Origin: Sphingobacterium paludis
GTDB lineage: Bacteria > Bacteroidota > Bacteroidia > Sphingobacteriales > Sphingobacteriaceae
NCBI RefSeq assembly: GCF_004364125.1
Contig: NZ_SNZV01000006.1
Span: 310,001 to 374,000 of the forward strand
Length of the DNA stretch: 64,000 nucleotides
Reading direction: 5' to 3'
Of the stretch, positions 33,815 through 42,363 are shown in pieces; the stretch's first letter is position 1, and each line of letters starts with the position of its first letter. The translations under genes were made by a program, and so were the position numbers. Below the pieces are notes generated by a model that did not search any database, was not told the DNA's origin, and saw only the letters and a program-made list of their open reading frames with translations.

Positions 33815-35944
33815 ATGAAGCAGAGAAAAGATAACCCCTACAAAGAAGTATTAACCCAACTTATTGTAGACATATTTGAGAAATCCAACAACAGCCCGTT
33901 AAACTATAAGCAGCTTGCAGCAAAGCTAAACCTTGGTGATGCCGACTCTAAAGTCGCAATCGCCGACATCCTATCCGACGCCTCTCGATCCGGCAAATTC
34001 CTGCAAATTGAGCGAGGTAGGTTTAAGCTTCGCCAATTGAATGTATACGTACAGGGAAAGGTCGACATGACGGCAGACGGATCGGCCTATATCGTACCCG
34101 ATGATGAATTTGAAAGCGACATCTATGTAGCCCCTCGAAAACTCAGACAAGCACTCCATAATGATATCGTGAAGGTACATGTTTACGAGCGGAGCAAAGG
34201 TAGAAAACGCGAGGGTGAGGTTGTCGAAATTTTGAAGCGCGCCAAAACCGATTTTACGGGCACGATCGACCGCACCGATACGTTCGCCTTTTTTCTACCG
34301 GACGACAGAAAGATGATCCATGATATTTTCATTCCATTGGACAATCTCAATGGCGCAGCCAACGGAGAAAAAGTGGTGGTGTCAATCCTGGAGTGGCCTA
34401 AGAATGCAAAAAATCCTATCGGAAAGGTGAAGAGCATTCTCGGAAAAAAAGGAGAGAACAACACGGAGATGAATGCCATCTTGGCAGACTTTGGATTTCC
34501 GCTAAGCTTCCCCAAGGAAGTAGAGGTAGAGGCCGACCAAATACCCGACACCATCTCCGCTGAGGAGATAACGAAGAGGCGGGATTTCCGTGATATCTCT
34601 ACCTTCACGATCGATCCTTTTGATGCGAAAGATTTTGATGACGCGATCTCTTTTCGAACTTTAGAAAATGGCAACTACGAAATCGGCGTCCACATTGCCG
34701 ACGTCTCACACTATGTCATTCCCGACACCCCTTTGGATAAAGAAGCCTATCAACGCGGAACATCGGTTTACTTAGTCGATCGGGTAATCCCCATGCTTCC
34801 TGAACGACTCTCTAATGGCGTATGTTCATTACGCCCCCATGAAGCGAAGCTTTGCTTTTCCGCAGTATTTGAAATGGATGATAAAGCAACGGTCATCGAT
34901 CAATGGTTTGGACGAACCGTTATTAATTCGGATCGTCGCTTCACCTATGAAGAAGCGCAGGAGGTAATTGAAACGAAGGCTGGTGATTTTGCAGCAGAGA
35001 TTTTAAAGCTGAACGAGCTAGCCTACATTTTGCGTGAACGCAAATTTAAGAACGGAGCAATTAGCTTTGAGAGCGAGGAAGTGAAATTTCATTTGGACGA
35101 ACATGGCAAACCGCTTGGCGTATATACGAAAGTGCGAAAAGACGCCCACAAGCTTATCGAAGACTTTATGCTGCTGGCCAACAGAAAGGTCGCCGAATTT
35201 ATCGGCAAGCAAGGGCGTGGCAAAAACAAATTGACGTTTGTATATCGCTTTCACGACACCCCGAACCCAGAAACGCTAACGACCTTTTCGCAATTTGCCT
35301 CCCGCTTTGGTCATAAGTTAGCTATTAAAAGCGATAAGGAGACCGCCAAATCACTGAATGCCTTAATGACGAAGATTGAGGGCAGCAAAGAACAAAACCT
35401 ATTGACATCACTCGCTGTGCGCTCTATGGCAAAAGCGGTATATACCACGAAGAGCACGAGCCATTACGGGTTGGCATTCGACTATTATACACATTTCACC
35501 TCCCCTATCCGGCGTTACCCTGACGTCATGGTGCATAGACTCTTGCAATTCTACCTAGACGGCGGGCAAAAGGCGAATGCCGAACACTACGAGAAGATGG
35601 CGGAACATGCTTCGCAAATGGAAAAGAAAGCGGCAGAAGCCGAACGTGCATCCATTAAATACAAACAGGCGGAGTTCCTTCATGATCAAATCGGCGTTGA
35701 ATATACAGGTATTGTATCTGGTGTTACCGAATGGGGGATGTATGTGGAGATCGAAGAAAACAAATGTGAGGGTATGGTGCGCCTACGCGACATCACAGAT
35801 GATTTTTACACGCTGGATGAAAAAAACTACGCCATCATTGGTCAGCGCAAGAAGAAGAAATACCAGCTCGGCGATGAAGTACAAATCAAGGTCAAAAAGG
35901 TTGATCTGGAAAAACGGCAAATAGACTTCACGCTGTTAAGCTAA
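33815..35944 (+). CDS. rnr: Ribonuclease R
   Basis: A 709-residue RNase II-superfamily 3'-5' exoribonuclease that degrades structured RNA and helps in rRNA/tmRNA quality control. Domains: N-terminal winged-helix (about 1-65), two cold-shock domains (about 70-230) and the RNB catalytic domain (about 255-580). The RNB domain has the metal-binding aspartates in TIDPFDAKDFDDAIS (about 266-278), DRVIPMLPERLSNGVCSL and the C-terminal Y-x-HFTSPIRRYPDV. The S1 domain (about 625-708, YTGIVSGVTEWGMYVEIEEN) is followed by only a few residues, so the basic tail of the E. coli enzyme is missing, as in other Bacteroidota. It is preceded by a long AT-rich intergenic region and followed by a hairpin. Confidence 0.96.
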   Translation: MKQRKDNPYKEVLTQLIVDIFEKSNNSPLNYKQLAAKLNLGDADSKVAIADILSDASRSGKFLQIERGRFKLRQLNVYVQGKVDMTADGSAYIVPDDEFESDIYVAPRKLRQALHNDIVKVHVYERSKGRKREGEVVEILKRAKTDFTGTIDRTDTFAFFLPDDRKMIHDIFIPLDNLNGAANGEKVVVSILEWPKNAKNPIGKVKSILGKKGENNTEMNAILADFGFPLSFPKEVEVEADQIPDTISAEEITKRRDFRDISTFTIDPFDAKDFDDAISFRTLENGNYEIGVHIADVSHYVIPDTPLDKEAYQRGTSVYLVDRVIPMLPERLSNGVCSLRPHEAKLCFSAVFEMDDKATVIDQWFGRTVINSDRRFTYEEAQEVIETKAGDFAAEILKLNELAYILRERKFKNGAISFESEEVKFHLDEHGKPLGVYTKVRKDAHKLIEDFMLLANRKVAEFIGKQGRGKNKLTFVYRFHDTPNPETLTTFSQFASRFGHKLAIKSDKETAKSLNALMTKIEGSKEQNLLTSLAVRSMAKAVYTTKSTSHYGLAFDYYTHFTSPIRRYPDVMVHRLLQFYLDGGQKANAEHYEKMAEHASQMEKKAAEAERASIKYKQAEFLHDQIGVEYTGIVSGVTEWGMYVEIEENKCEGMVRLRDITDDFYTLDEKNYAIIGQRKKKKYQLGDEVQIKVKKVDLEKRQIDFTLLS

Positions 35945-35951
35945 CAAAATA

Positions 35952-35994
35952 CTATTGTCTTTCCTGAGCTGTGTATGCGCAGGAAGGACAATAG
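35952..35994 (+). terminator. Hairpin after rnr
   Basis: A 15-bp stem (CTATTGTCTTTCCTG / CAGGAAGGACAATAG, one G-U pair) with a 13-base loop, 8 bases after the stop. No U tract follows. Confidence 0.6.
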
Positions 35995-36103
35995 CAACTC
36001 CAAAAGAGCTACCTAAGTTCTTGAAAAAAGACAGCCAGCCCTCCCCCGCCAGATCTTCAAAAAAAATTAACACACAACACTTTACTGTTTAGATATTAAT
36101 CAT

Positions 36104-36111
36104 TATCTTTG
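36104..36111 (+). promoter_or_regulatory. -7 promoter element of the rpsL operon
   Basis: TATCTTTG, an exact TAnnTTTG match, about 48 bases upstream of the rpsL ATG. Confidence 0.5.
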
Positions 36112-36159
36112 CGGACTTTAAAATTAATTTTTACAAATTAAAAAAACAAAAACAGGTAA

Positions 36160-36573
36160 ATGCCTACTATTCAACAATTAGTTAGAAAAGGTAGAGTAGC
36201 TCTGGTTGACAAGAGTAAGTCACCAGCGTTGGACAGCTGTCCACAGCGAAGAGGCGTGTGTACGCGTGTATACACTACTACCCCTAAAAAACCAAACTCA
36301 GCAATGCGTAAAGTAGCTCGTGTACGTTTAACAAACGGTAAAGAGGTGAATGCTTACATCCCAGGTGAAGGCCACAACTTACAAGAGCACTCTATCGTGT
36401 TAATCCGTGGCGGTCGTGTGAAAGACTTACCAGGTGTACGTTACCACATTATCCGTGGTGCATTGGATACATCAGGTGTTGCAGGCCGTAACCAACGTCG
36501 TTCTAAATACGGAACAAAACGCCCTAAACCAGGACAAGCAGCAGCCGCTCCTGCAAAAGGTAAAAAGAAATAA
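36160..36573 (+). CDS. rpsL: 30S ribosomal protein S12
   Basis: A 137-residue S12, part of the decoding centre of the small subunit. Family signatures are [32 protein letters not shown] and [13 protein letters not shown]. Lys43 and Lys88, the positions where changes give streptomycin resistance, are the wild-type Lys residues. Asp89, the usual beta-methylthiolation site, is present. The basic Ala/Lys C-terminal tail ([14 protein letters not shown]) is slightly long. First gene of the operon rpsL-rpsG-fusA-rpsJ, 19 bases before rpsG; a -7 promoter element lies upstream. Confidence 0.99.
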   Translation: MPTIQQLVRKGRVALVDKSKSPALDSCPQRRGVCTRVYTTTPKKPNSAMRKVARVRLTNGKEVNAYIPGEGHNLQEHSIVLIRGGRVKDLPGVRYHIIRGALDTSGVAGRNQRRSKYGTKRPKPGQAAAAPAKGKKK

Positions 36574-36592
36574 TTAAACGGAGGAAAAGAAA

Positions 36593-37060
36593 ATGAGAAA
36601 GTCAAAACCAAAAAAGAGAATCATTTTACCTGACCCGAAGTTTAACGATACTCAGGTAACACGTTTCGTAAACAATATGATGTTGGATGGTAAAAAGTCA
36701 ACAGCGTATTCTATTTTTTACGATGCTGTAGAATTAGTAGAACAAAAAACACAAGAGAGTGGTCTTGAAGCTTGGAAAAAAGCGTTGAACAACGTTATGC
36801 CAGCTGTAGAGGTTAAGTCTCGTCGTGTGGGTGGTGCCAACTTCCAAGTTCCTATGGAAGTTCGTCCAGAGCGTAAAATCGCTTTAGGTATGAAATGGTT
36901 AATTTCATATGCACGCAAACGTGGTGAAAAAACTATGTACGAGAAATTAGCAGGAGAAATCATTTCAGCTTCTAAAGGTGAAGGTGCTGCTGTGAAGAAG
37001 AAAGAAGATACGCACAAGATGGCGGAAGCTAACAAAGCGTTCTCACACTTCAGATTCTAA
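36593..37060 (+). CDS. rpsG: 30S ribosomal protein S7
   Basis: A 155-residue S7, the primary 16S rRNA binder that organises the head of the small subunit. It starts [19 protein letters not shown]. Typical motifs are [17 protein letters not shown] and the C-terminal [15 protein letters not shown]. One of the few genes here with a purine-rich stretch (ACGGAGGA, 36579-36586) at ribosome-binding-site distance. It is separated from fusA by 137 bases that contain a strong hairpin. Confidence 0.99.
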   Translation: MRKSKPKKRIILPDPKFNDTQVTRFVNNMMLDGKKSTAYSIFYDAVELVEQKTQESGLEAWKKALNNVMPAVEVKSRRVGGANFQVPMEVRPERKIALGMKWLISYARKRGEKTMYEKLAGEIISASKGEGAAVKKKEDTHKMAEANKAFSHFRF

Positions 37061-37088
37061 TTTTGAAGACAACGAATAAAATATGATG

Positions 37089-37133
37089 ACACCGACTGTC
37101 AATAAGCATCACAAGCCTTATTACAGTCGGTGT
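37089..37133 (+). other. Strong intra-operon hairpin between rpsG and fusA
   Basis: A near-perfect stem (ACACCGACTGT-C-AATAAG / CTTATT-ACAGTCGGTGT, 17 bp with one bulge) and a 10-base loop, 28 bases after the rpsG stop. It is followed by TTATTTCTTTC rather than a clean T run, so it may be a partial terminator, an mRNA processing site or a stability element that sets fusA level. Confidence 0.6.
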
Positions 37134-37197
37134 ACTTATTTCTTTCAAACAACATTGCACAAAAACAAGCTTTCAAAGCAAACTGCATAAATATATT

Positions 37198-39321
37198 ATG
37201 GCAAGAGATTTAAAATTCACTAGAAACATCGGTATCGCTGCCCACATTGATGCTGGTAAAACGACGACAACTGAGCGTATTCTTTACTACTCAGGTGTTA
37301 ACCACAAAATTGGTGAGGTGCACGAAGGTGCTTCAACAATGGACTGGATGGAGCAAGAGGCTGAGCGTGGTATCACGATCACTTCTGCTGCGACAACTGT
37401 ATTCTGGAACTACCGTGGCAATAAATACCAAGTAAACGTTATTGATACCCCAGGTCACGTTGACTTTACCGTAGAGGTAAACCGTTCTTTGCGTGTACTT
37501 GATGGATTGGTATTCTTGTTTTCGGCCGTTGATGGTGTTGAGCCGCAATCCGAAACAAACTGGCGTCTAGCCGACAACTATAAAGTGCCCCGTATTGGTT
37601 TCGTTAACAAAATGGACCGCTCTGGTGCTGACTTCTTGAAAGTTGTTAAGCAAGTTAAAGATATGTTGGGATCAGAAGCCGTAGCATTACAATTGCCTAT
37701 CGGTGCTGAGGACTCATTCACTGGTGTTGTTGACTTGATCAACAACCGTGGTATCGTTTGGAATGAGCATGATAAAGGAATGACCTTTACAGAAGTGCCT
37801 ATCCCTGATGATATGGTTGATGAAGTAGCGGAATACCGTGAAAAATTATTAGAAGCTGTTGCTGGATACGATGAGTCGTTGATGGAGAAATTCTTTGACG
37901 ATCCAAACTCGTTGACAGAACGCGAAATCTTAAACGCTTTGCGTGCTGCTGTATTGGATAACTCCATCGTTCCTATGGTATGTGGATCATCTTTCAAAAA
38001 CAAAGGTGTACAAACCATGTTGGATCTTGTGATGGAATTATTGCCTTCACCTTTGGATTCAGAAGGTGTAAAAGGTACGCATCCTGATTCTGGCGAAGAA
38101 TTGCTTCGTAAGCCTAGCGTGAGCGAGCCTTTCGCAGCATTAGGTTTCAAAATTGCAACAGATCCATTCGTAGGTCGTTTATGTTTTATCCGTGCTTATT
38201 CTGGAAAATTAGACGCAGGTTCTTATGTCTTGAACACACGTTCAGGAAACAAAGAGCGTATCTCGCGTATCTTCCAAATGCACGCTAACAAGCAAAACCC
38301 TATTCCTTTTATCGAGGCTGGTGATATTGGCGCGGTAGTAGGTTTCAAAGATATCAAAACAGGTGATACGCTATGTGACGAAAAAGCACCTATCGTGTTA
38401 GAATCTATGGTGTTCCCTGAGCCGGTAATCGGTTTGGCGATCGAGCCTAAGACACAGGCTGACGTTGATAAATTGGGTATTGGTCTTGGTAAACTAGCAG
38501 AAGAGGATCCTACATTCGTTGTTAAATCTGACGAAGAGACTGGTCAAACTGTAATCTCCGGTATGGGCGAGCTTCACTTAGAGATCTTGATCGACCGTTT
38601 GAAACGCGAGTTCAAAGTAGAGGTTAACCAAGGTGCTCCTCAGGTAGCTTACAAAGAGTCTATCAAAGGTACTTCTGAGCACCGCGAGGTTTACAAAAAA
38701 CAATCCGGTGGTCGTGGTAAATTTGCAGATATCAAAGTTGTGGTATCCCCTATCGACGAAGATTATGACACATCGAAATCTGCACTTCAATTTGTGAACG
38801 AAATCGTGGGTGGTGCTATTCCAAAAGAATACATCCCTTCTGTACAAAAAGGTTTCGAAAGCTCATTGAAAAATGGCGTGTTGGCTGGTTACCCGCTATC
38901 CGGCATGAAAGTTCGTTTGATTGATGGATCATTCCACGCAGTCGATTCAGACTCTCTATCGTTCGAATTGGCAGCTAAAATGGCTTACCGTGAGGCATTG
39001 CCGAAATGTACCCCAGTATTGATGGAGCCTATCATGAAAGTGGAAGTGTTAACACCAGAAGAAAACATGGGTGATGTTATGGGCGACTTAAACCGTCGTC
39101 GTGGTCAGATGCAAGGTCTTGATTCACGTAACGGAGCACAAGTTATCAAAGCCTTGGTACCACTTTCTGAAATGTTTGGTTACGTAACACAATTACGTAC
39201 GATCACTTCGGGCCGTGCGACATCAACCATGGAATTTGATCATTACGAAGAAGCACCACGTAACGTTGCTGACGATGTAATCGCAAAATCAAAAGGCAGA
39301 GTTAAAGGATCTGTAGAATAA
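37198..39321 (+). CDS. fusA: Translation elongation factor G
   Basis: A 707-residue GTPase that drives ribosomal translocation and, with RRF, recycling. Domain I carries the G1 loop [10 protein letters not shown] (15-24), G2 with [12 protein letters not shown]3 DTPGHVDFT and G4 NKMDRSGAD. Domains II-V follow, with domain IV containing [15 protein letters not shown] (ribosome-contact region) and the C-terminal AMSGRAT-like [13 protein letters not shown]. It is of the canonical str-operon type, lying between rpsG and rpsJ. Hairpins both before (37089-37133) and after (39341-39374) the gene suggest that its mRNA segment is separately controlled. Confidence 0.98.
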   Translation: MARDLKFTRNIGIAAHIDAGKTTTTERILYYSGVNHKIGEVHEGASTMDWMEQEAERGITITSAATTVFWNYRGNKYQVNVIDTPGHVDFTVEVNRSLRVLDGLVFLFSAVDGVEPQSETNWRLADNYKVPRIGFVNKMDRSGADFLKVVKQVKDMLGSEAVALQLPIGAEDSFTGVVDLINNRGIVWNEHDKGMTFTEVPIPDDMVDEVAEYREKLLEAVAGYDESLMEKFFDDPNSLTEREILNALRAAVLDNSIVPMVCGSSFKNKGVQTMLDLVMELLPSPLDSEGVKGTHPDSGEELLRKPSVSEPFAALGFKIATDPFVGRLCFIRAYSGKLDAGSYVLNTRSGNKERISRIFQMHANKQNPIPFIEAGDIGAVVGFKDIKTGDTLCDEKAPIVLESMVFPEPVIGLAIEPKTQADVDKLGIGLGKLAEEDPTFVVKSDEETGQTVISGMGELHLEILIDRLKREFKVEVNQGAPQVAYKESIKGTSEHREVYKKQSGGRGKFADIKVVVSPIDEDYDTSKSALQFVNEIVGGAIPKEYIPSVQKGFESSLKNGVLAGYPLSGMKVRLIDGSFHAVDSDSLSFELAAKMAYREALPKCTPVLMEPIMKVEVLTPEENMGDVMGDLNRRRGQMQGLDSRNGAQVIKALVPLSEMFGYVTQLRTITSGRATSTMEFDHYEEAPRNVADDVIAKSKGRVKGSVE

Positions 39322-39340
39322 TCCTTATCTAAAATAAACC

Positions 39341-39374
39341 GACCTCCTGTTGTGAATAGCTCTAACGGGAGGTC
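39341..39374 (+). other. Intra-operon hairpin between fusA and rpsJ
   Basis: The stem GACCTCCTGTT / AACGGGAGGTC (11 bp, one G-U pair) with a 12-base loop, followed by ATCTTAAAA. No T run, so complete termination is unlikely; it could be a processing or attenuation element. Confidence 0.55.
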
Positions 39375-39393
39375 ATCTTAAAAACAAATAAAA

Positions 39394-39699
39394 ATGAGCC
39401 AAAGAATCAGAATTAAATTGAAATCTTACGATTACAATTTGGTTGACAAGTCAGCTGAGAAAATCGTAAAAACAGTAAAACCTACAGGTGCAGTAGTTAG
39501 TGGTCCTATTCCATTACCTACGGAGAAAAAAATCTATACCGTTTTACGTTCACCACACGTTAACAAAAAAGCACGTGAGCAATTCCAATTGTGTGCTTAT
39601 AAGAGATTGTTGGATATCTATTCATCAAACTCAAAAACTGTTGATGCCTTGATGAAACTTGAATTGCCTTCAGGCGTTGAAGTTGAAATCAAAGTGTGA
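39394..39699 (+). CDS. rpsJ: 30S ribosomal protein S10
   Basis: A 101-residue S10 (NusE), a small-subunit head protein that also binds NusB/NusG in antitermination. Signatures are [34 protein letters not shown] and the [16 protein letters not shown] loop. The family normally opens the S10 operon (rpsJ-rplC-rplD-rplW-rplB). Here a terminator follows at 39723-39753 and then an opposite-strand barrel gene, so the rest of the S10 operon must be elsewhere. Confidence 0.98.
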   Translation: MSQRIRIKLKSYDYNLVDKSAEKIVKTVKPTGAVVSGPIPLPTEKKIYTVLRSPHVNKKAREQFQLCAYKRLLDIYSSNSKTVDALMKLELPSGVEVEIKV

Positions 39700-39722
39700 T
39701 AGATTTCAAGTACTGAAAAAAT

Positions 39723-39753
39723 AAAAGAGGCTACCGAATCGGTAGCCTCTTTT
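39723..39753. terminator. Terminator after rpsJ (possibly bidirectional)
   Basis: A perfect 13-bp stem (AAAAGAGGCTACC / GGTAGCCTCTTTT) with a 5-base loop. A and T runs on both sides let it also serve the convergent PorT-like gene. Confidence 0.85.
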
Positions 39754-39772
39754 GCATGCTGGTATCTTGTGC

Positions 39773-40405
39773 CTAGAATTGGAAACCAACGCCAAACGAC
39801 AATACGCGGTTGGATCTTTTGTTTTCAGTGTTATAAAGGCTCGTCAACCCGAGTCCATAACCGGCATTAATTAAAAATCCGTTTGATAACTTGTAACCCG
39901 CCATAAAATTGGCACCAGCGTCAATGACTTTCATTTCATCATCAGCACCGCCGAAGTTAATATCTGTTTCGATATCTCCAGAACCGAACTCCGTCTCTCC
40001 ACGATTTTTTTCCTTACCGCTTACATTAAAGCCAATATAAGGTCCAGCACCTAAAAAAACATTTCCTGATCCCGCAGGAATCCAGTACACCGCATTAACA
40101 GGAATTTCGATTGACATCGTATTGATGGTATTGGTACCGTCAAAACCTGCTATGCTTCCACTTAATTTGCTACCTTTCCCTTGTAAAGATACGCCGGGTT
40201 GTATAGAGAATTGTGGCGCTACTGGTAAGTCCGCAAAACCGGTCACGTAAAATGACGGATTCATTTTCTGTAAATCGCTATAGCCAGAACTTAAACCACT
40301 ATACTTACCTAAGTTCAAACCTGCTTTTAGACCCCAGCTCGTTTGAGCTTGTGCGCCTGCAGCTAATAATAATGCTGCTCCTAAAGAAAGTAAAATCTTT
40401 TTCAT
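39773..40405 (-). CDS. PorT-family outer-membrane beta-barrel protein
   Basis: A 210-residue protein from the ATG at 40405, which gives the signal peptide MKKILLSLGAALLLAAGAQAQ; the longer frame to 40444 would run through the leader. The mature protein has repeating amphipathic strands (WGLKAGLNLGKYSG, FSIQPGVSLQGKGSK, VFLGAGPYIGFNVSG, FLINAGYGLGLTSLY) and ends in aromatic GVGFQF, the pattern of an 8-strand barrel of the PorT/outer-membrane protein beta-barrel family. No specific ligand is inferred. A -7 element lies at 40451-40458 on the same strand. Confidence 0.85.
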   Translation of the reverse strand: MKKILLSLGAALLLAAGAQAQTSWGLKAGLNLGKYSGLSSGYSDLQKMNPSFYVTGFADLPVAPQFSIQPGVSLQGKGSKLSGSIAGFDGTNTINTMSIEIPVNAVYWIPAGSGNVFLGAGPYIGFNVSGKEKNRGETEFGSGDIETDINFGGADDEMKVIDAGANFMAGYKLSNGFLINAGYGLGLTSLYNTENKRSNRVLSFGVGFQF

Positions 40406-40450
40406 ACTCTTTATTTTTGTTTTACAAGGGTGGTATTGCAACATTCAGAC

Positions 40451-40458
40451 CAAAAATA
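40451..40458 (-). promoter_or_regulatory. -7 promoter element for the PorT-like gene
   Basis: The minus strand reads TATTTTTG, 46 bases upstream of the ATG at 40405. Confidence 0.45.
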
Positions 40459-40605
40459 AACAAGCACTTGAAAACAGTATTTATACAACTGATTATAAGC
40501 AGCTTAATTACTTTACAAAACCGATTACCATCCCGTAATAATAGCCGTAAACCTATGGCCCGGTTACGCACAAAAAAATATGTAGAGAAACTTTTAAAAT
40601 AAGCG

Positions 40606-40636
40606 TTGTAAATATGAAAACTAAAGTTTATTTTTG
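40606..40636 (+). promoter_or_regulatory. -33/-7 promoter of the tRNA-Cys transcript
   Basis: TTG (40606-40608), a 20-base spacer, then TATTTTTG (40629-40636). This is the best complete match to the Bacteroidota promoter consensus in the window, 20 bases ahead of the tRNA. Confidence 0.65.
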
Positions 40637-40656
40637 CATTCCCTTAGGGGATAAAG

Positions 40657-40727
40657 GGTCGGATGGCCGAGTGGCTAGGCTGAGGTCTGCAAAACCTCCT
40701 ACAGCGGTTCGAATCCGCTTCCGACCT
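40657..40727 (+). tRNA. tRNA-Cys (anticodon GCA)
   Basis: A 71-base cloverleaf: acceptor stem GGTCGGA / TCCGACC with discriminator T (U73, the main cysteine identity base), anticodon stem-loop GAGGT-CTGCAAA-ACCTC (anticodon GCA) and T-arm AGCGG-TTCGAAT-CCGCT. CCA is not encoded. It probably shares a transcript with the 59-residue protein gene starting 30 bases later. Confidence 0.95.
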
Positions 40728-40756
40728 CGTTTTATTGACAATAAAAAGACACAACA

Positions 40757-40936
40757 ATGGGAGTTACACGTTTAAAAAGAAAAGATAGAAGAAATAAAAC
40801 TGTTTCACGTGTGGAAGTTCAGTTTTTGAAATTAGGCCGCAATATTGAGCTAGGTTCGAAAAGCCAAATGCCAAAGAAAAGCCAAATCACGAAGAACAAC
40901 GAAATTTTGAATGCACTAGCTACCGACGCTAAGTAA
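40757..40936 (+). CDS. Small basic conserved-type protein downstream of tRNA-Cys
   Basis: A 59-residue ORF (ATG 40757, TAA 40934-40936). The first 14 residues are strongly basic (MGVTRLKRKDRRNK); a beta-like stretch (SRVEVQFLKLG) and a Lys/Ser/Gln segment (SKSQMPKKSQITKNN) follow. It looks like an RNA- or ribosome-binding peptide; I recall similar short proteins opening MGVTRLKRK in Bacteroidota but cannot name a family. It lies 29 bases behind tRNA-Cys and ahead of a strong terminator, with no other promoter visible, so it is likely translated from the processed tRNA transcript. Confidence 0.7.
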   Translation: MGVTRLKRKDRRNKTVSRVEVQFLKLGRNIELGSKSQMPKKSQITKNNEILNALATDAK

Positions 40937-40955
40937 GGCTATTCAAGAAAGAGAT

Positions 40956-40988
40956 AAAAAAGGAGAACGGAAATGTTCTCCTTTTTTA
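40956..40988. terminator. Terminator of the tRNA-Cys/small protein unit
   Basis: A 13-bp stem (AAAAAAGGAGAAC / GTTCTCCTTTTTT) with a 6-base loop and T run. It also lies at the end of the convergent cutC gene. Confidence 0.85.
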
Positions 40989-41741
40989 TTAATGTGCCTC
41001 CAAGAGCTCTTTCAACGCTTTTACTAGCTCGCGCGAGGTCTGCCAAGTGGGTTCATTCATCCCATCCAGAGCGTCAGATTCGAAAGCCATACGCGATTTG
41101 ACCGAAATCTTTGCGGAGCTATGCACCGACTTTGCGCCCGTCTTCCGTATAAGGTCTATTATATTGCTAGCATTCACTCCAGCCCCGGGCATAATTTCGA
41201 TCCGGCCATCGGCTTGTACTATCAGTTCGCGAAGTAATTCTTGCCCCTCATCTGCGGTGTTTCTCAATCCGGAAGTCAAGATCCGATCAAAGCCAAGTGC
41301 AATCACATCTTCCAAAGCTTCAGTGGGGTTTTGCGTGCGGTCGAAAGCGCGGTGAAATACCACCGTCATCGGTTTCGCCAAAGCGACGAGCGCCGCATTG
41401 CGCGCATGATCTACGCCACCATCCGGGGAAAGAATCCCGAACACCACGCCGTTGCAGCCGGCCTGCTTGCAAAAGCTGATATCCATTTTCATTTCTTCAA
41501 ACTCCTCATCGCTATATACGAAATCACCCCCTCGTGGACGTATTAGTACATGCATACCAATATGCAAAAGGTGTCGGGCACGTGCTATCTGTCCGTAGGA
41601 AGGCGTGATACCCCCATTCTCTAAATTTTGGCAAAACTCCACACGACTCGCTCCCCCAAGTTGCGCCTGCAGGGCGGAGTATGATGAGTTGGAACAAATC
41701 TCTAATTTGATCCCGTTTATTTCTTTTTCTATGACATCCAT
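40989..41741 (-). CDS. cutC: CutC family protein
   Basis: A 250-residue TIM-barrel protein of the CutC family (cytoplasm). Typical segments are LEICSNSSYSALQAQLGGASRVEFCQNL, GGITPSYGQI, VLIRPRGGDFVYSDEEFEEM and TVVFHRAFD. CutC was linked to copper homeostasis in E. coli; the biochemical activity is not well established, so the name reflects the family only. It is monocistronic and convergent with the small basic protein gene, whose terminator they share. A CTTGTTATAACAAC palindrome (41868-41879) lies upstream, beyond the start. Confidence 0.9.
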   Translation of the reverse strand: MDVIEKEINGIKLEICSNSSYSALQAQLGGASRVEFCQNLENGGITPSYGQIARARHLLHIGMHVLIRPRGGDFVYSDEEFEEMKMDISFCKQAGCNGVVFGILSPDGGVDHARNAALVALAKPMTVVFHRAFDRTQNPTEALEDVIALGFDRILTSGLRNTADEGQELLRELIVQADGRIEIMPGAGVNASNIIDLIRKTGAKSVHSSAKISVKSRMAFESDALDGMNEPTWQTSRELVKALKELLEAH

Positions 41742-41924
41742 AGAACAAATTTGCCAATTTTCCCGAGGCTACGCAGCGATACAGCTGGGAGTTTTTATCG
41801 AATTATGATAACAACCAATAGATCAGTACGTTATTTTAATAAAAACAAAACTATTTGAATCCTTGCCTTGTTATAACAACTCGTGCTAAACCGTATAAAG
41901 TGAAATCTTTAATCGTTATTCGTC

Positions 41925-42320
41925 ATGACAATAATATCTAGAGAAATCGAAATCCAAGACAAGCTATCCAATATCTTTGAGGAGCTTATGGACCGTAAAG
42001 AACTTATCCACGATGAATTGGTACAATCGCGGCAGAGTTATACACAGATATGTGACAAGCATATTTTTTCAGGCTTTTCCTCGGAAACAGAATGGATAAA
42101 CGCCACGGAGCATCACGAGCAAAAGTTTCGGGAGTATGATGTACACTGCTATCTTGTAGACGTCTTGTCAGACTACAGGGATATTGAAGGGTATTTTCCG
42201 GAGTATATCGATATGCTAGCTAACGTAGAAACGATTATGCTAAGGTTTGCGCGTGAGGAGCAATACGAGATTTCGGCCATTATTAAGCTTTGGTTGGGCA
42301 AGCTCATCAAATCGCTCTAG
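41925..42320 (+). CDS. Hypothetical protein
   Basis: A 131-residue acidic, mostly helical soluble protein (starts MTIISREIEIQDKLSNIFEE; ends IIKLWLGKLIKSL). No signal peptide, membrane segment or metal-binding motif is visible. I do not recognise a family. It stands alone between cutC (divergent) and tonB (convergent), with a hairpin terminator after its stop. Confidence 0.6.
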   Translation: MTIISREIEIQDKLSNIFEELMDRKELIHDELVQSRQSYTQICDKHIFSGFSSETEWINATEHHEQKFREYDVHCYLVDVLSDYRDIEGYFPEYIDMLANVETIMLRFAREEQYEISAIIKLWLGKLIKSL

Positions 42321-42329
42321 AAAAGGCAT

Positions 42330-42355
42330 GCATGAACGAGAACGTTCGTTCATGC
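42330..42355. terminator. Hairpin between convergent genes
   Basis: A perfect 10-bp stem (GCATGAACGA / TCGTTCATGC) with a 6-base loop, 9 bases after the hypothetical's stop and 8 bases from the tonB stop. Confidence 0.55.
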
Positions 42356-42363
42356 TTATACGA

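Noticed and set aside
41868..41879. Palindrome TTGTTATAACAA upstream of a hypothetical gene
   Set aside because: Too short and AT-rich to claim as an operator without a second copy or a known regulator.
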